Assembly: GCA_030622135.1 (NCBI GenBank)
Contig: JAUXGL010000027.1
Span: 1-33,219, forward strand
Direction: 5' to 3'
Length of the DNA stretch: 33,219 nt
Source of the DNA: Deltaproteobacteria bacterium
GTDB taxonomy: Bacteria > Myxococcota > B64-G9
Part shown: positions 24,003 to 31,671 of the stretch, piece after piece
Position numbering within the stretch: the first letter of the stretch is position 1
Layout: every line of letters starts with the position of its first letter
Position numbers and translations under genes: made by a program
The notes under the pieces: model-generated
The model's database searches: none
Seen by the model: the letters and a program-made list of their open reading frames with translations, nothing else
What the model was told of the DNA's origin: nothing

Positions 24003-25270
24003 TGGCCCGGCTGGAAAAACCCTCATGGGTTGCCGGCACGCAGCGATGGGTGTTTGTCTTGTTGGCCTGGTCCCTTCCGCTTTCGCTGTTCGGCATGCAG
24101 GTGGGCATGATCCTCGGGGCGCTTTGCGTATTGGGTTGGGTGGTCTGGACCCGTTTTGCCGGATTCCGCTCGCCGCTGGATGTCGCTTTTCTGACGCTGC
24201 TCGCGGCCGTTTTCTGGTCCCTGCTGCCGGCGGTCCGGGGGATCGAGAACTTCCAGGCGACCGCTTCTTTCTGGGTGTGGTTTACCTTCTTCGTGGCCTA
24301 TCACGGCCTGGATTCCAAGCAGACCTTGCGCCTGGCGGTGCACGGTCTGCTGGTGCTGTCGGTGGCGGCGGCGGCCTTCGGGATTTTCCAGAGCTTCACC
24401 GGCCTTTACCCGCTGGGAGATGTCATCCACTCGGGTCAAGACACGCAGCTGGAGCCGGTCGGCGGAGAGTCCGGCCTGTATACCGCCGTAGGCTTCTTCA
24501 AGACCCGGGTGACCTTTGCCCACATGTTGTTGTTCCCCTTTTGCTGGCTGGCGGCCCTGGCGTTGCAGCCGCTGAAGTGGCGGGTTCGCCTGCTGTTGTT
24601 CGTGGGGCTTTGCGTCGTGGGGATCGGGATGGTTTGTACCTGGAGGCGGACCGCGCCGGTGGCGGGGATTGTTGCGCTCCTCGGCCTTATCTGGGTTCAA
24701 ATCAGAAACCGTAAGATGCGCTGGATAGCCACCGGCTTGGCCGCGGTGGTTGTTGTCGTGCTGTGTGTCGGATTGGCGCCCGGCCTGGTGCAGAGGATCC
24801 AGAAATCGTTTCTGGGCGGCGGAGACTGGGGGCGGATGACCATCTACCAGACCGCCCTGGATATGGCCTCCGAGCGGCCGGTGACCGGTTTCGGCTTCGG
24901 GTCTTTCCAGCAAGAAGCCCGGCCGCGGGTGGAAGCCCGGCTGGCGGAAATGGGGCGCACCCGTTTCTCCGGCAAGCTGACCTGGGCCCACAACGACCTG
25001 CTCACATTCTGGGCCGAGTGCGGAATTTTGGGGGCGTTCGCTTTCTGTCTCCTGTTGGTCGCCTACTTCCTGGCCATGCGCCGGGGGATCTCGAAGATCC
25101 CCGAAGACGATCATTGGCTGCGCGGGTTCGCACGCGGGTCCGCCGCCGCGGTTGCCGTCTTCATGTTGACCGGCATTTTCCACGACCACTTCTTCCACGG
25201 TGCGGAGCTGGGATTCGTCTTGTGGTTCACGCTGGGAGCCTCGCTGGCGGCCGTGCGGGAGGAAGCGTGA
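23999..25270 (+). CDS. O-antigen ligase family membrane protein
   Basis: This 423-residue multi-spanning protein has about ten to twelve helices and the Wzy_C/WaaL family region with the large periplasmic loop. Visible features are CTWRRTAPVAGIVALLGL, GDWGRMTIYQTALDMASERPVTGFGFGSFQ and the loop end KLTWAHNDLLTFWAECGILG, with the conserved R and H-N-D of O-antigen ligases and polymerases. It would join O-antigen to lipid A-core, or polymerise O-units, on the periplasmic face. I chose ATG 23999, which overlaps the LptG stop; the in-frame extension to 23777 has no helices. It overlaps the next gene by 4 nt. Confidence 0.85.
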   Translation: MMARLEKPSWVAGTQRWVFVLLAWSLPLSLFGMQVGMILGALCVLGWVVWTRFAGFRSPLDVAFLTLLAAVFWSLLPAVRGIENFQATASFWVWFTFFVAYHGLDSKQTLRLAVHGLLVLSVAAAAFGIFQSFTGLYPLGDVIHSGQDTQLEPVGGESGLYTAVGFFKTRVTFAHMLLFPFCWLAALALQPLKWRVRLLLFVGLCVVGIGMVCTWRRTAPVAGIVALLGLIWVQIRNRKMRWIATGLAAVVVVVLCVGLAPGLVQRIQKSFLGGGDWGRMTIYQTALDMASERPVTGFGFGSFQQEARPRVEARLAEMGRTRFSGKLTWAHNDLLTFWAECGILGAFAFCLLLVAYFLAMRRGISKIPEDDHWLRGFARGSAAAVAVFMLTGIFHDHFFHGAELGFVLWFTLGASLAAVREEA

Positions 25271-25884
25271 CCCGCCTTTACTTCGAGGGATGCTTTGCGC
25301 TCCTGGTTGTCGCGCTGGCGGTCTGGGCGCCGCTGCCCCCGGTACCCGCCGTGGCGCTGCTGGTCCTGCTCTTGGGCCTTTCGTTTTTGCCCGGGATCGG
25401 GCGCCCGGCCGGGGAGGGGAAGCTGCGCCGGGATCACTTCCTGGTTTTGATGTGCGTGTTTCTAATGTCGTCGTCAGTCCGTCTCCCGCTCGCGGAAGAA
25501 GTCACCGGCTGGTGGCCGGCGGTGGTTGCATTCTTGCTGGTGCTGGCCGGATTGCTCCGCGCGCTCAAGGATCGTCCGGTCGGGTGGGGCCGGTTGCGCC
25601 GGGAGATGGCCCTGGCGGTGGTGGTTCTGCTGGTCTTGAGCGCGGCGGCGGCCGGAATGCTGCGGGGAGTCCTGGCCTTCCGATCCACCCGGGCGATTGC
25701 CCCGGGCAGCCTGGATTTCCTGCCGGTCATGTTTATCTGGGCGGGGGCCTGGTTCGGCCTGGATGCGTATTTCCGGGGGGTGCGGGACTCGACGAAACTC
25801 GGGGTGGCGGCCTGGCTCTTCAACCACCGTCACCCGCTGGGGCTGGGAGTCTGCCTGCTGGTCATCCTGGTACGTTCTGGATAG
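25267..25884 (+). CDS. Small hydrophobic membrane protein, unknown function
   Basis: This 205-residue protein begins at GTG 25267, overlapping the ligase stop (GTGA), with GGAGG upstream. It has about five to six hydrophobic segments (FALLVVALAVWAPL, VALLVLLLGLSFLP, HFLVLMCVFLMSSS, VVAFLLVLAGLL, ALAVVVLLVLSAAAAG, LGVCLLVILV) joined by short basic loops. No family is recognised. Its tight place between an O-antigen ligase and a GT-C glycosyltransferase suggests a role in surface-polysaccharide assembly, perhaps as an accessory to the ligase. It is easy to miss because the frame also extends upstream inside the ligase gene. Confidence 0.75.
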   Translation: MTRLYFEGCFALLVVALAVWAPLPPVPAVALLVLLLGLSFLPGIGRPAGEGKLRRDHFLVLMCVFLMSSSVRLPLAEEVTGWWPAVVAFLLVLAGLLRALKDRPVGWGRLRREMALAVVVLLVLSAAAAGMLRGVLAFRSTRAIAPGSLDFLPVMFIWAGAWFGLDAYFRGVRDSTKLGVAAWLFNHRHPLGLGVCLLVILVRSG

Positions 25885-25893
25885 AAGGATCCC

Positions 25894-27453
25894 ATGAATG
25901 CGAAACGATTTCTGCGGTGGGTGGCGGCCGATCACTCTTTGGGAACTCGTCAGGGGTGGTTGTTGTGGGGGATTTTGGGCGCAGGGGCGATCCTGCGTCT
26001 GCAGCAGTGGTTTTTCTGTCGCTCGTTGTGGCTGGACGAGGCCAAGCTGGCGCTCAACATTCAGAATCGTTCTTTTATCGAGTTGCTCTCGCCCCTGGAT
26101 TACAACCAGGGGGCCGCGGTGGGGTTCTTGTGGGTGCAAGCAGGCCTGGTGTCCGTTTTCTCGGACCACGAGATGGTCTTGCGGGTGTTTCCGCTCTTGG
26201 CCGGCATCGCGTCCCTGTTCATATTCTCGCGCCTGGTCTTCTCGATTTTCTCCGGCCCGGCTCCCTGGATTGCCCTGGCCTGGTTGGTTCTCAACGACCG
26301 GCAGATCTACTATTCCAACGAGGCCAAACAGTACGGCCTGGATGTGTTTTTAACCTTGTTGTTGCTTCTCCTGGCCGTGCAAATCTTGCGCTCCGCAAAA
26401 AAAGAACCGAGCGTCTGGCCTTTGGGCCTGCTCGGCTTCTTGGCCATCTGGTTTTCCCACCCGGTTGTGTTTGTGTTGGCGGGTATCGGGCTGGTCTGGT
26501 CATGGGCCCGGTGGAAAAAGATCCTGAGCGTGTCCTGGCTCCGCCTGACGGCCGTTGGCGTGCTCTGGGTCGCCGGCTTCTTGTTGTCGGTGTGGGTGTC
26601 CTTGAGCGGCCTGATGGCCAACGCCATGCTGCAGGAGTACTGGCAGTCGGCCTATCCGCCCTGGTTCTGGCCGGAGGGATTGCTCTGGTTCGGCCGCTCG
26701 ATAGCGGAGTTCTTTCTCGATCCGGCTTCTCTGGTTCCGGGTCTGGCCCTGCCTCTTTTTGTCCTGGGGGCCGTGATCTTGATCCGGCAAAACGGTAAAC
26801 ACGCGGCCCTGCTGCTTTTACCGTTCGGTTTCACCTTGTTGGCGGCGGGGCTTCATCTATACCCCTTCCAGAAGCGCCTGGTTTTGTTCTTGGCTCCGGT
26901 GACACTCCTGCTGACGGCCAACTGTTTAGGGGTCCTGGGCCGGTTTTGCGCCCGGCGCTGGGGACGATACAGGAAACTGGTCTGGGTGGTCGTGGGCCTC
27001 TTGGTGCTGGGGGTGTCCTGGGATTCGTTGCGGCGCACCGTTCGGTGGGTCGGCGATCCCCAGGTCCGCGAGCATATCCGTCCCCTGCTGGTGCAGTTGA
27101 AACAAATGTGGCAGCCAGGGGACCGCCTGTACGTATACCGTCATGCCTGGGCGCCTTACCGGTACTATCAGAAGCGCTTGGGTCTGGACCACCTGGATTG
27201 GGTCCAAGGCAGCGGGGATCGCAAGCGGGTCGGCCACTTTGAAAAAGACTGGCGTCGGTTCCAAAACGCCCCGCGGGTCTGGGTTCTGGTCTCGCACAGC
27301 AACCGCTTTCCGTTGAAAGGCAGCCCCAACGAAAACGCCTACATCCTCAAGAAGTTCTCCCGGCTGGGCCCCAGACGATGGCACCGGAGAATCCCGGGCT
27401 CTTCGCTGACTCTGTTCGAAGTCGCAGTCAAGGAGTCATCCGAACCGATCTGA
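25894..27453 (+). CDS. GT-C glycosyltransferase, family 39-like
   Basis: This 519-residue protein has about eleven membrane helices. The first periplasmic loop carries the family 39 (ArnT/PMT-type) signature with an acidic residue: FFCRSLWLDEAKLALNI (about 44-60, Asp53-Glu54), followed by LLSPLDYNQGAAVGFLW. A second feature is LVLNDRQIYYSNEAKQYGLD (about 131-150), matching the R...Y..EAR.Y block of the family. The C-terminal soluble part is about 120 residues. It would move a sugar from a polyprenyl-phosphate donor to LPS, protein or another acceptor in the periplasm. AAGGAT lies before the ATG and the gap to the previous gene is 9 nt. Confidence 0.88.
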   Translation: MNAKRFLRWVAADHSLGTRQGWLLWGILGAGAILRLQQWFFCRSLWLDEAKLALNIQNRSFIELLSPLDYNQGAAVGFLWVQAGLVSVFSDHEMVLRVFPLLAGIASLFIFSRLVFSIFSGPAPWIALAWLVLNDRQIYYSNEAKQYGLDVFLTLLLLLLAVQILRSAKKEPSVWPLGLLGFLAIWFSHPVVFVLAGIGLVWSWARWKKILSVSWLRLTAVGVLWVAGFLLSVWVSLSGLMANAMLQEYWQSAYPPWFWPEGLLWFGRSIAEFFLDPASLVPGLALPLFVLGAVILIRQNGKHAALLLLPFGFTLLAAGLHLYPFQKRLVLFLAPVTLLLTANCLGVLGRFCARRWGRYRKLVWVVVGLLVLGVSWDSLRRTVRWVGDPQVREHIRPLLVQLKQMWQPGDRLYVYRHAWAPYRYYQKRLGLDHLDWVQGSGDRKRVGHFEKDWRRFQNAPRVWVLVSHSNRFPLKGSPNENAYILKKFSRLGPRRWHRRIPGSSLTLFEVAVKESSEPI

Positions 27454-27581
27454 AGGATCCGGGTCGACACGATCTCCGGTTTGTCCTCAACAAGAAGGAG
27501 GGGTTGAATCAGGACCGGTTGGACAGAAGCATGCAAGATGGCGATATTATCCTCATCGCCATGCTGGTGGGTGGAGGCTGA
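27378..27581 (+). CDS. Short ThiS/MoaD-like (beta-grasp) reading frame or remnant
   Basis: This frame ends QDGDIILIAMLVGGG-stop. L-x-D-G-D-x-x-x-x-x-x-x-x-G-G at the very C-terminus is the hallmark of ThiS/MoaD sulfur carriers, whose last Gly is thiocarboxylated. The preceding FVLNKKEGLNQDRLDRS fits the strand before it (compare xxINxxxVxxxxW in ThiS). The N-terminal half is weak. ATG 27378 is inside the glycosyltransferase gene in another frame and has no Shine-Dalgarno sequence; other starts would be CTG near 27450 or TTG 27504, leaving only the C-terminal part. It may therefore be a truncated relic or a short real gene. Its TGA is 1 nt from the next ATG (TGAAATG), which favours translational coupling. 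Confidence 0.4.
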   Translation: MAPENPGLFADSVRSRSQGVIRTDLKDPGRHDLRFVLNKKEGLNQDRLDRSMQDGDIILIAMLVGGG

Positions 27582-27582
27582 A

Positions 27583-29295
27583 ATGAAAGCAGACTGGTTG
27601 AGTTGGGGCCGGATTCGGGAGTTTTTCAAGGGGCGACCCGCCGGCGTGCGCTATCTGCTTTTCGTGTGCACGGTTCTCGTCTACAACGCCGTCGCCGGCC
27701 GGTTCGGCATGGAATCCCGGGGTACCCAGGTGCTTACCGAGATCCCCCTGCTGTTGTACCTGTATGCCTGGCTGCAGGCGCCGTTGAGACCGGCCCGGTG
27801 GTCAGGCGTCGTCGCGGCGGTCTTGCCGGTTCTGCTGTACGTGATCCACGATTATTATTTCATCCTGCTGGGCGCGGTTCCGGATTTAGTGGATTTGCTG
27901 CTTCTTCCCGACTTGTTTCACGTCATGGCCGCCTGGCAGATCGTCTTCGGGATCTTGATTTTGCTGGTCCCGGTGGCGGGTTGGTTCTACCTGGTGGACT
28001 GGAAGTTTGAGAAATGGCGCCGATCTCTGTTACTTTCGGCACCGCTCTTGGCGCTGGTCGGCGCCGTGGTCCTGTTTCCGTCCGGCACCTGCTGGTTTAC
28101 CTCCAGGGTCACGCCGCAGCTTACCTGGTCGGCCAGGAAAAACGTTTATCGCTGGGGCCGGTTGTACATGGCGTTTGCGCGCGAGGCCCGGCGCAGGGAT
28201 CATGTCGGCAAGCTGCGAGACCACCCGACACTGGAGGAGTCCGGACTGGCGCTCGACGATGGGTTCCTCTCCGGCCTGGACCCGCGCAATGTGCACATCG
28301 TGGTGCTCGAGAGCTTCATCGACGTCCGGCTTTTTGAAAAACTGGAGTGCAGCCGGGTTCCCCTGGATCCATCGTTTCTGGAGCTTTCAGGAGGCCGGAT
28401 CGGCTCGTCGCTGGCTCCTTGTTTCGGTGGCGGCACTTCCCGAAGCGAGTTCGAGATCCTCTGCGGGGTGCCTTCCCTGCGGCTCTACGGGCACGAGTTT
28501 CTCATGTTTAGCGGGGCGCCCACTTATTGCCTGCCCAACATTCTTTCCGCCGCGGGCTACACCACCATGTTGAGCTTTCCCCACCGCCCCGATTTCTACA
28601 ACGCCTTGAAGGCCTACAAGGGAATTGGATTCACCCGGACTCTCTTCGGAGACCGCTACGTGATGTCCGATCGGGAGATCATCAAGCTTGGTAATGACGT
28701 TCACCTGTTCGACGGTGACCTGTTTAGGCAGAACCTGAAACACGTGCGCCGGCTGCTGCGGGAAGAAAGGCCCTTTCTCAACTACGTGCTCACCATGTAC
28801 GGGCACTACCCCTTTCCCCTGAACGTGAAGCGCCACCCCCTGACCGTGGGGGTCAAGCCCGATGAGGAACTGCTCGCCCGCATCGTCAACCAGACCTACC
28901 ACCGGTCCCGCGCCCTGGCGGAATATCTGCGGGCTTTGAAGGAGATCGATCCCGGCGGCATCATCGTGGTCGTGGCGGATCACTTGCCGCCGTTGCCTCA
29001 AGGAGTTAAGGACTACGAACGCCTGGGGTATATCGGGCGCTGGAGCCGCACCCAGTCGCGGGTAGATCCCGGGATCTCGATGCGGGAATGCTTTCTGCTC
29101 ATTGCCGCCGACGGGCAGGTCCTGGATCTGGGGGGGAGGCTGTTTCATCACTTCGATCTCTTTGGGTGGATACTCGATCGTCTCTCCGGCGGGGAATACT
29201 GCCGGTTGAAATCGTGCGATTTTGGAAAGCTGCCGCTGGAGAAGAAAAAATACCTGCCCGCCTACCGGGCTCTTCTGGGCCTGGCCTCGAGTTGA
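27583..29295 (+). CDS. LTA synthase-like membrane sulfatase-fold transferase
   Basis: This 570-residue protein has about five N-terminal membrane helices (to about residue 175) and a sulfatase-fold (pfam00884) extracytoplasmic domain. Conserved active-site residues can be placed on those of lipoteichoic acid synthase: Glu243 in VVLESF, nucleophile Thr285 in GGGTSRSEFE, His408 in MYGHYPF, and Asp466-His467 in VVADHLPP. It should transfer a phosphoglycerol or similar head group from a phospholipid to a periplasmic glycan. In a Gram-negative LPS locus the acceptor may be O-antigen, core or a periplasmic glucan, as for OpgB. ATG 27583 is chosen over 27538 because GGAGG lies 5 nt upstream. Confidence 0.88.
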   Translation: MKADWLSWGRIREFFKGRPAGVRYLLFVCTVLVYNAVAGRFGMESRGTQVLTEIPLLLYLYAWLQAPLRPARWSGVVAAVLPVLLYVIHDYYFILLGAVPDLVDLLLLPDLFHVMAAWQIVFGILILLVPVAGWFYLVDWKFEKWRRSLLLSAPLLALVGAVVLFPSGTCWFTSRVTPQLTWSARKNVYRWGRLYMAFAREARRRDHVGKLRDHPTLEESGLALDDGFLSGLDPRNVHIVVLESFIDVRLFEKLECSRVPLDPSFLELSGGRIGSSLAPCFGGGTSRSEFEILCGVPSLRLYGHEFLMFSGAPTYCLPNILSAAGYTTMLSFPHRPDFYNALKAYKGIGFTRTLFGDRYVMSDREIIKLGNDVHLFDGDLFRQNLKHVRRLLREERPFLNYVLTMYGHYPFPLNVKRHPLTVGVKPDEELLARIVNQTYHRSRALAEYLRALKEIDPGGIIVVVADHLPPLPQGVKDYERLGYIGRWSRTQSRVDPGISMRECFLLIAADGQVLDLGGRLFHHFDLFGWILDRLSGGEYCRLKSCDFGKLPLEKKKYLPAYRALLGLASS

Positions 29296-29323
29296 AAAGA
29301 TGAGACCCTCCGACCCCCATCTT

Positions 29324-29335
29324 CGATCGCGATCG
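29324..29335. promoter_or_regulatory. Perfect 12-bp palindrome before rfbA
   Basis: CGATCGCGATCG is a perfect palindrome in the 96-nt gap between the transferase gene and rfbA, the largest gap in the last 5 kb. It could be an operator or be chance in GC-rich DNA. No clear promoter hexamers were identified around it. Confidence 0.25.
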
Positions 29336-29391
29336 GTCTTGTGCCGCGTTTCCGGCGGTGCTAATCTCGGGGCCGTTCGGAGGATTGTGGC

Positions 29392-30264
29392 ATGAAGGGA
29401 ATCATTCTGGCGGGCGGTCTGGGCACGCGGCTGTACCCGGCGACCAAGTCCGTATCCAAGCAGCTCTTGCCGCTGTACGACAAGCCCATGGTGTACTACC
29501 CCCTTTCGGTGCTCATGCTCGCCGGAATCCGGGAGATTCTGATCGTCTCGACGCCCCGTGACCTGCCTGTTTACCAGGACTTGCTCGGAGACGGGGGCCG
29601 GATCGGGATCGAGTTTTCCTACCAGGTCCAGGATCGGCCCCGGGGCCTGGCGGACGCCTTCCTGGTGGGCGAGAAGTTCATCGATGGCGACAAGGTGGCG
29701 CTGATCCTGGGCGACAACATCTTCTTCGGCCAGCGTCTCACCGAGATTCTCCAGGAGTGCGCCAGGCTCGATGACGGGGCGGTGATTTTCGGTTACTACG
29801 TGAAGGATCCGGTTTCCTTCGGGGTGGTGGAGGTGAACCTGGAGGGCCGGGCGGTTTCCCTGGAGGAAAAACCCGACCGGCCCAAGTCCAACTATGCCAT
29901 ACCGGGCCTGTACTTCTACGACAACCAGGTTTCAAAGATTGCCAGGGGGCTGAAACCCTCGTCCCGGGGCGAGCTGGAGATCACCGATCTGAACCGGGAA
30001 TACATGCGGCGGGGCAAGCTCCGGGTGGAGCTGTTCGGCCGGGGCATGGCCTGGCTGGACACCGGAACCTGCGACGGCCTGCTGGAGGCCAGTAACTTCG
30101 TGCGCACCATCCAGAAGCGCCAGGGGTTCTATATCGCTTGCCTCGAGGAGATTGCCTTCCGGCTCGGTTACATCGACTCGGCCCAGTTGGTGAAGCTGTC
30201 CGAGTCGTTGAAAAACACGCCCTACGGACAGTATCTGGCCGACATCGCCGAAGAAAGCGGATGA
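29392..30264 (+). CDS. rfbA: Glucose-1-phosphate thymidylyltransferase
   Basis: RmlA/RfbA makes dTDP-glucose from glucose-1-phosphate and dTTP, the first step of dTDP-L-rhamnose synthesis. The 290-residue length is typical. The N-terminal nucleotide site is complete: ILAGGLGTRLYPATKSVSKQ, then LPLYDKPMVYYPLS, LILGDNIFFG with the catalytic Asp, VEVNLEGRAVSLEEKP, and GRGMAWLDTGT. GGAGGA lies 7 nt before the ATG. It heads an rfbA-rfbC-rfbD-rfbB set with gaps of 1 nt or overlaps of 4 nt. Confidence 0.98.
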   Translation: MKGIILAGGLGTRLYPATKSVSKQLLPLYDKPMVYYPLSVLMLAGIREILIVSTPRDLPVYQDLLGDGGRIGIEFSYQVQDRPRGLADAFLVGEKFIDGDKVALILGDNIFFGQRLTEILQECARLDDGAVIFGYYVKDPVSFGVVEVNLEGRAVSLEEKPDRPKSNYAIPGLYFYDNQVSKIARGLKPSSRGELEITDLNREYMRRGKLRVELFGRGMAWLDTGTCDGLLEASNFVRTIQKRQGFYIACLEEIAFRLGYIDSAQLVKLSESLKNTPYGQYLADIAEESG

Positions 30265-30265
30265 C

Positions 30266-30823
30266 ATGGGCGTGCATGTCATAAAGACCCCCATCGATGG
30301 GCTTTTAGTGGTCGAGCCGAAGCTTTTCAAGGACGCGCGCGGCTACTTCATGGAGTCTTACCACCGGCAGGCATTTGCCGACGCCGGCATCGACGTGGAG
30401 TTCGTCCAGGACAACCAGGCGCAGTCCGTCCGCGGGACGCTGCGGGGCCTTCATTTTCAGAAGAAGCACCCGCAGGCCAAGCTGGTCCGCGTGCTTTTTG
30501 GCCGGGCTTTCGACGTGGCGGTGGACCTGCGCGCAAGCTCGCAAACGTTCGGGCGCTGGCACGGAGTGACTCTGGATGCGGAGAGCCACCGGCAGTTCTT
30601 CGTACCGAAAGGCTGCGCCCACGGCTACCTGGCCCTGACCGAAACCGTCGTGTTGGCCTACAAGTGCTCGGACTTCTATCATCCCGAGGACGAGGGCGGA
30701 TTGATATGGAACGATCCGGACGTGGGCATCTTGTGGCCACTCGAGGGGATCGGTGAGCCGCGGTTGTCCGAGAAGGACCGGCGGATGCCCGCTCTGAAAA
30801 ACCTGGGGTACGAGTTCCCGTGA
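30266..30823 (+). CDS. rfbC: dTDP-4-dehydrorhamnose 3,5-epimerase
   Basis: RmlC/RfbC epimerises C3 and C5 of dTDP-4-keto-6-deoxyglucose. It is a cupin-fold enzyme of 185 residues, normal for the family. Motifs visible are FKDARGYFMESYHRQAF, QDNQAQSVRGTLRGLHFQ with the catalytic His, VRVLFGRAFDVAVDLR, VPKGCAHGYLALTE, and YKCSDFYHPEDEGGLIWND. It starts 1 nt after the rfbA stop and overlaps rfbD by 4 nt. Confidence 0.98.
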   Translation: MGVHVIKTPIDGLLVVEPKLFKDARGYFMESYHRQAFADAGIDVEFVQDNQAQSVRGTLRGLHFQKKHPQAKLVRVLFGRAFDVAVDLRASSQTFGRWHGVTLDAESHRQFFVPKGCAHGYLALTETVVLAYKCSDFYHPEDEGGLIWNDPDVGILWPLEGIGEPRLSEKDRRMPALKNLGYEFP

Positions 30824-31671
30824 AGCTTTTGATTACAGGCTCGCAGGGGCAGTTGGGACAGGATTTGCAGAAGGCCTGCCGTATGCGTGGGATCGAGTTC
30901 ACCGCGGGTGACATCCAGGAGTTCGACATCACCGACCTGGACCGCATGCGCGAGGTGGTGCGCGGCGAAAGGCCCACCGCGGTGGTGAACTGCGCCGCCT
31001 ACAACTCAGTCGACCGGGCCGAGACCGATTTCGAGGCGGCTTGCCGGGTCAACGGCGACGGCCCCAAGAACCTGGCCATCGCCGCCGAGGAAGCCGGCGT
31101 ACCGATCATGCATTTCTCCACCGACTTCGTCTTCGACGGCACCAAGGGCGCTGCCTACCTGGTCGACGATCGGCCCAATCCCATCAGCCGCTACGGCGAG
31201 AGCAAGCTTTTGGGGGAGCAGGCGGTCAGCTCCCACGCCACCCGCTTCTTCTTGGTACGGCTTAGCTGGGTGTTTGGGATCGCGGGTATAAACTTTCCCA
31301 AGAAAGCGATCGAGTGGGCTCGGAACCGGTCGGCCCTGAAAGTGGTGACCGACCAGGTGTCCTGTCCGTCCTACACCGTCGATCTGGTCGGGCCCATCCT
31401 GGACCTGCTCCGGTTGGGTGCCTACGGCGTATACCACCTGACCAACCGTGGCCACTGCAGTCGCTACGAGTGGGCCCGCTTCGTCATCGGGCGTGCCCGG
31501 CCCGAGGTGACGGTCGAGCCGGCCACCCCCGATGAATTCGAGACCGTGGCCCGGCGGCCGGTCTTCTCCGCCCTGGATCCGGCTCCGCTGGAAGACGTCC
31601 TGGGCTACCGGCTTCCCGACTGGCAGAACGCCACCGACAGGTTTTTAAAAGAAATGGGGGTGGCCCGATGA
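30820..31671 (+). CDS. rfbD: dTDP-4-dehydrorhamnose reductase
   Basis: RmlD/RfbD makes dTDP-L-rhamnose with NAD(P)H. The 283-residue short-chain dehydrogenase fold shows LLITGSQGQLGQDLQ (cofactor site), VVNCAAYNSVDRAETD, MHFSTDFVFDGTKGAAY, and the catalytic YGESK (Y-x3-K) near 123-127. The start is GTG 30820, overlapping the rfbC stop as GTGA; its stop overlaps the rfbB start as ATGA. Confidence 0.97.
   Translation: MKLLITGSQGQLGQDLQKACRMRGIEFTAGDIQEFDITDLDRMREVVRGERPTAVVNCAAYNSVDRAETDFEAACRVNGDGPKNLAIAAEEAGVPIMHFSTDFVFDGTKGAAYLVDDRPNPISRYGESKLLGEQAVSSHATRFFLVRLSWVFGIAGINFPKKAIEWARNRSALKVVTDQVSCPSYTVDLVGPILDLLRLGAYGVYHLTNRGHCSRYEWARFVIGRARPEVTVEPATPDEFETVARRPVFSALDPAPLEDVLGYRLPDWQNATDRFLKEMGVAR

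Noticed and set aside
25200-26798. 532-codon plus-strand frame across the small membrane protein and glycosyltransferase genes
   Set aside because: It is Gly/Arg/Ala-rich out-of-frame sequence. The two overlapped frames have membrane helices, ribosome-binding sites and the family 39 signature.
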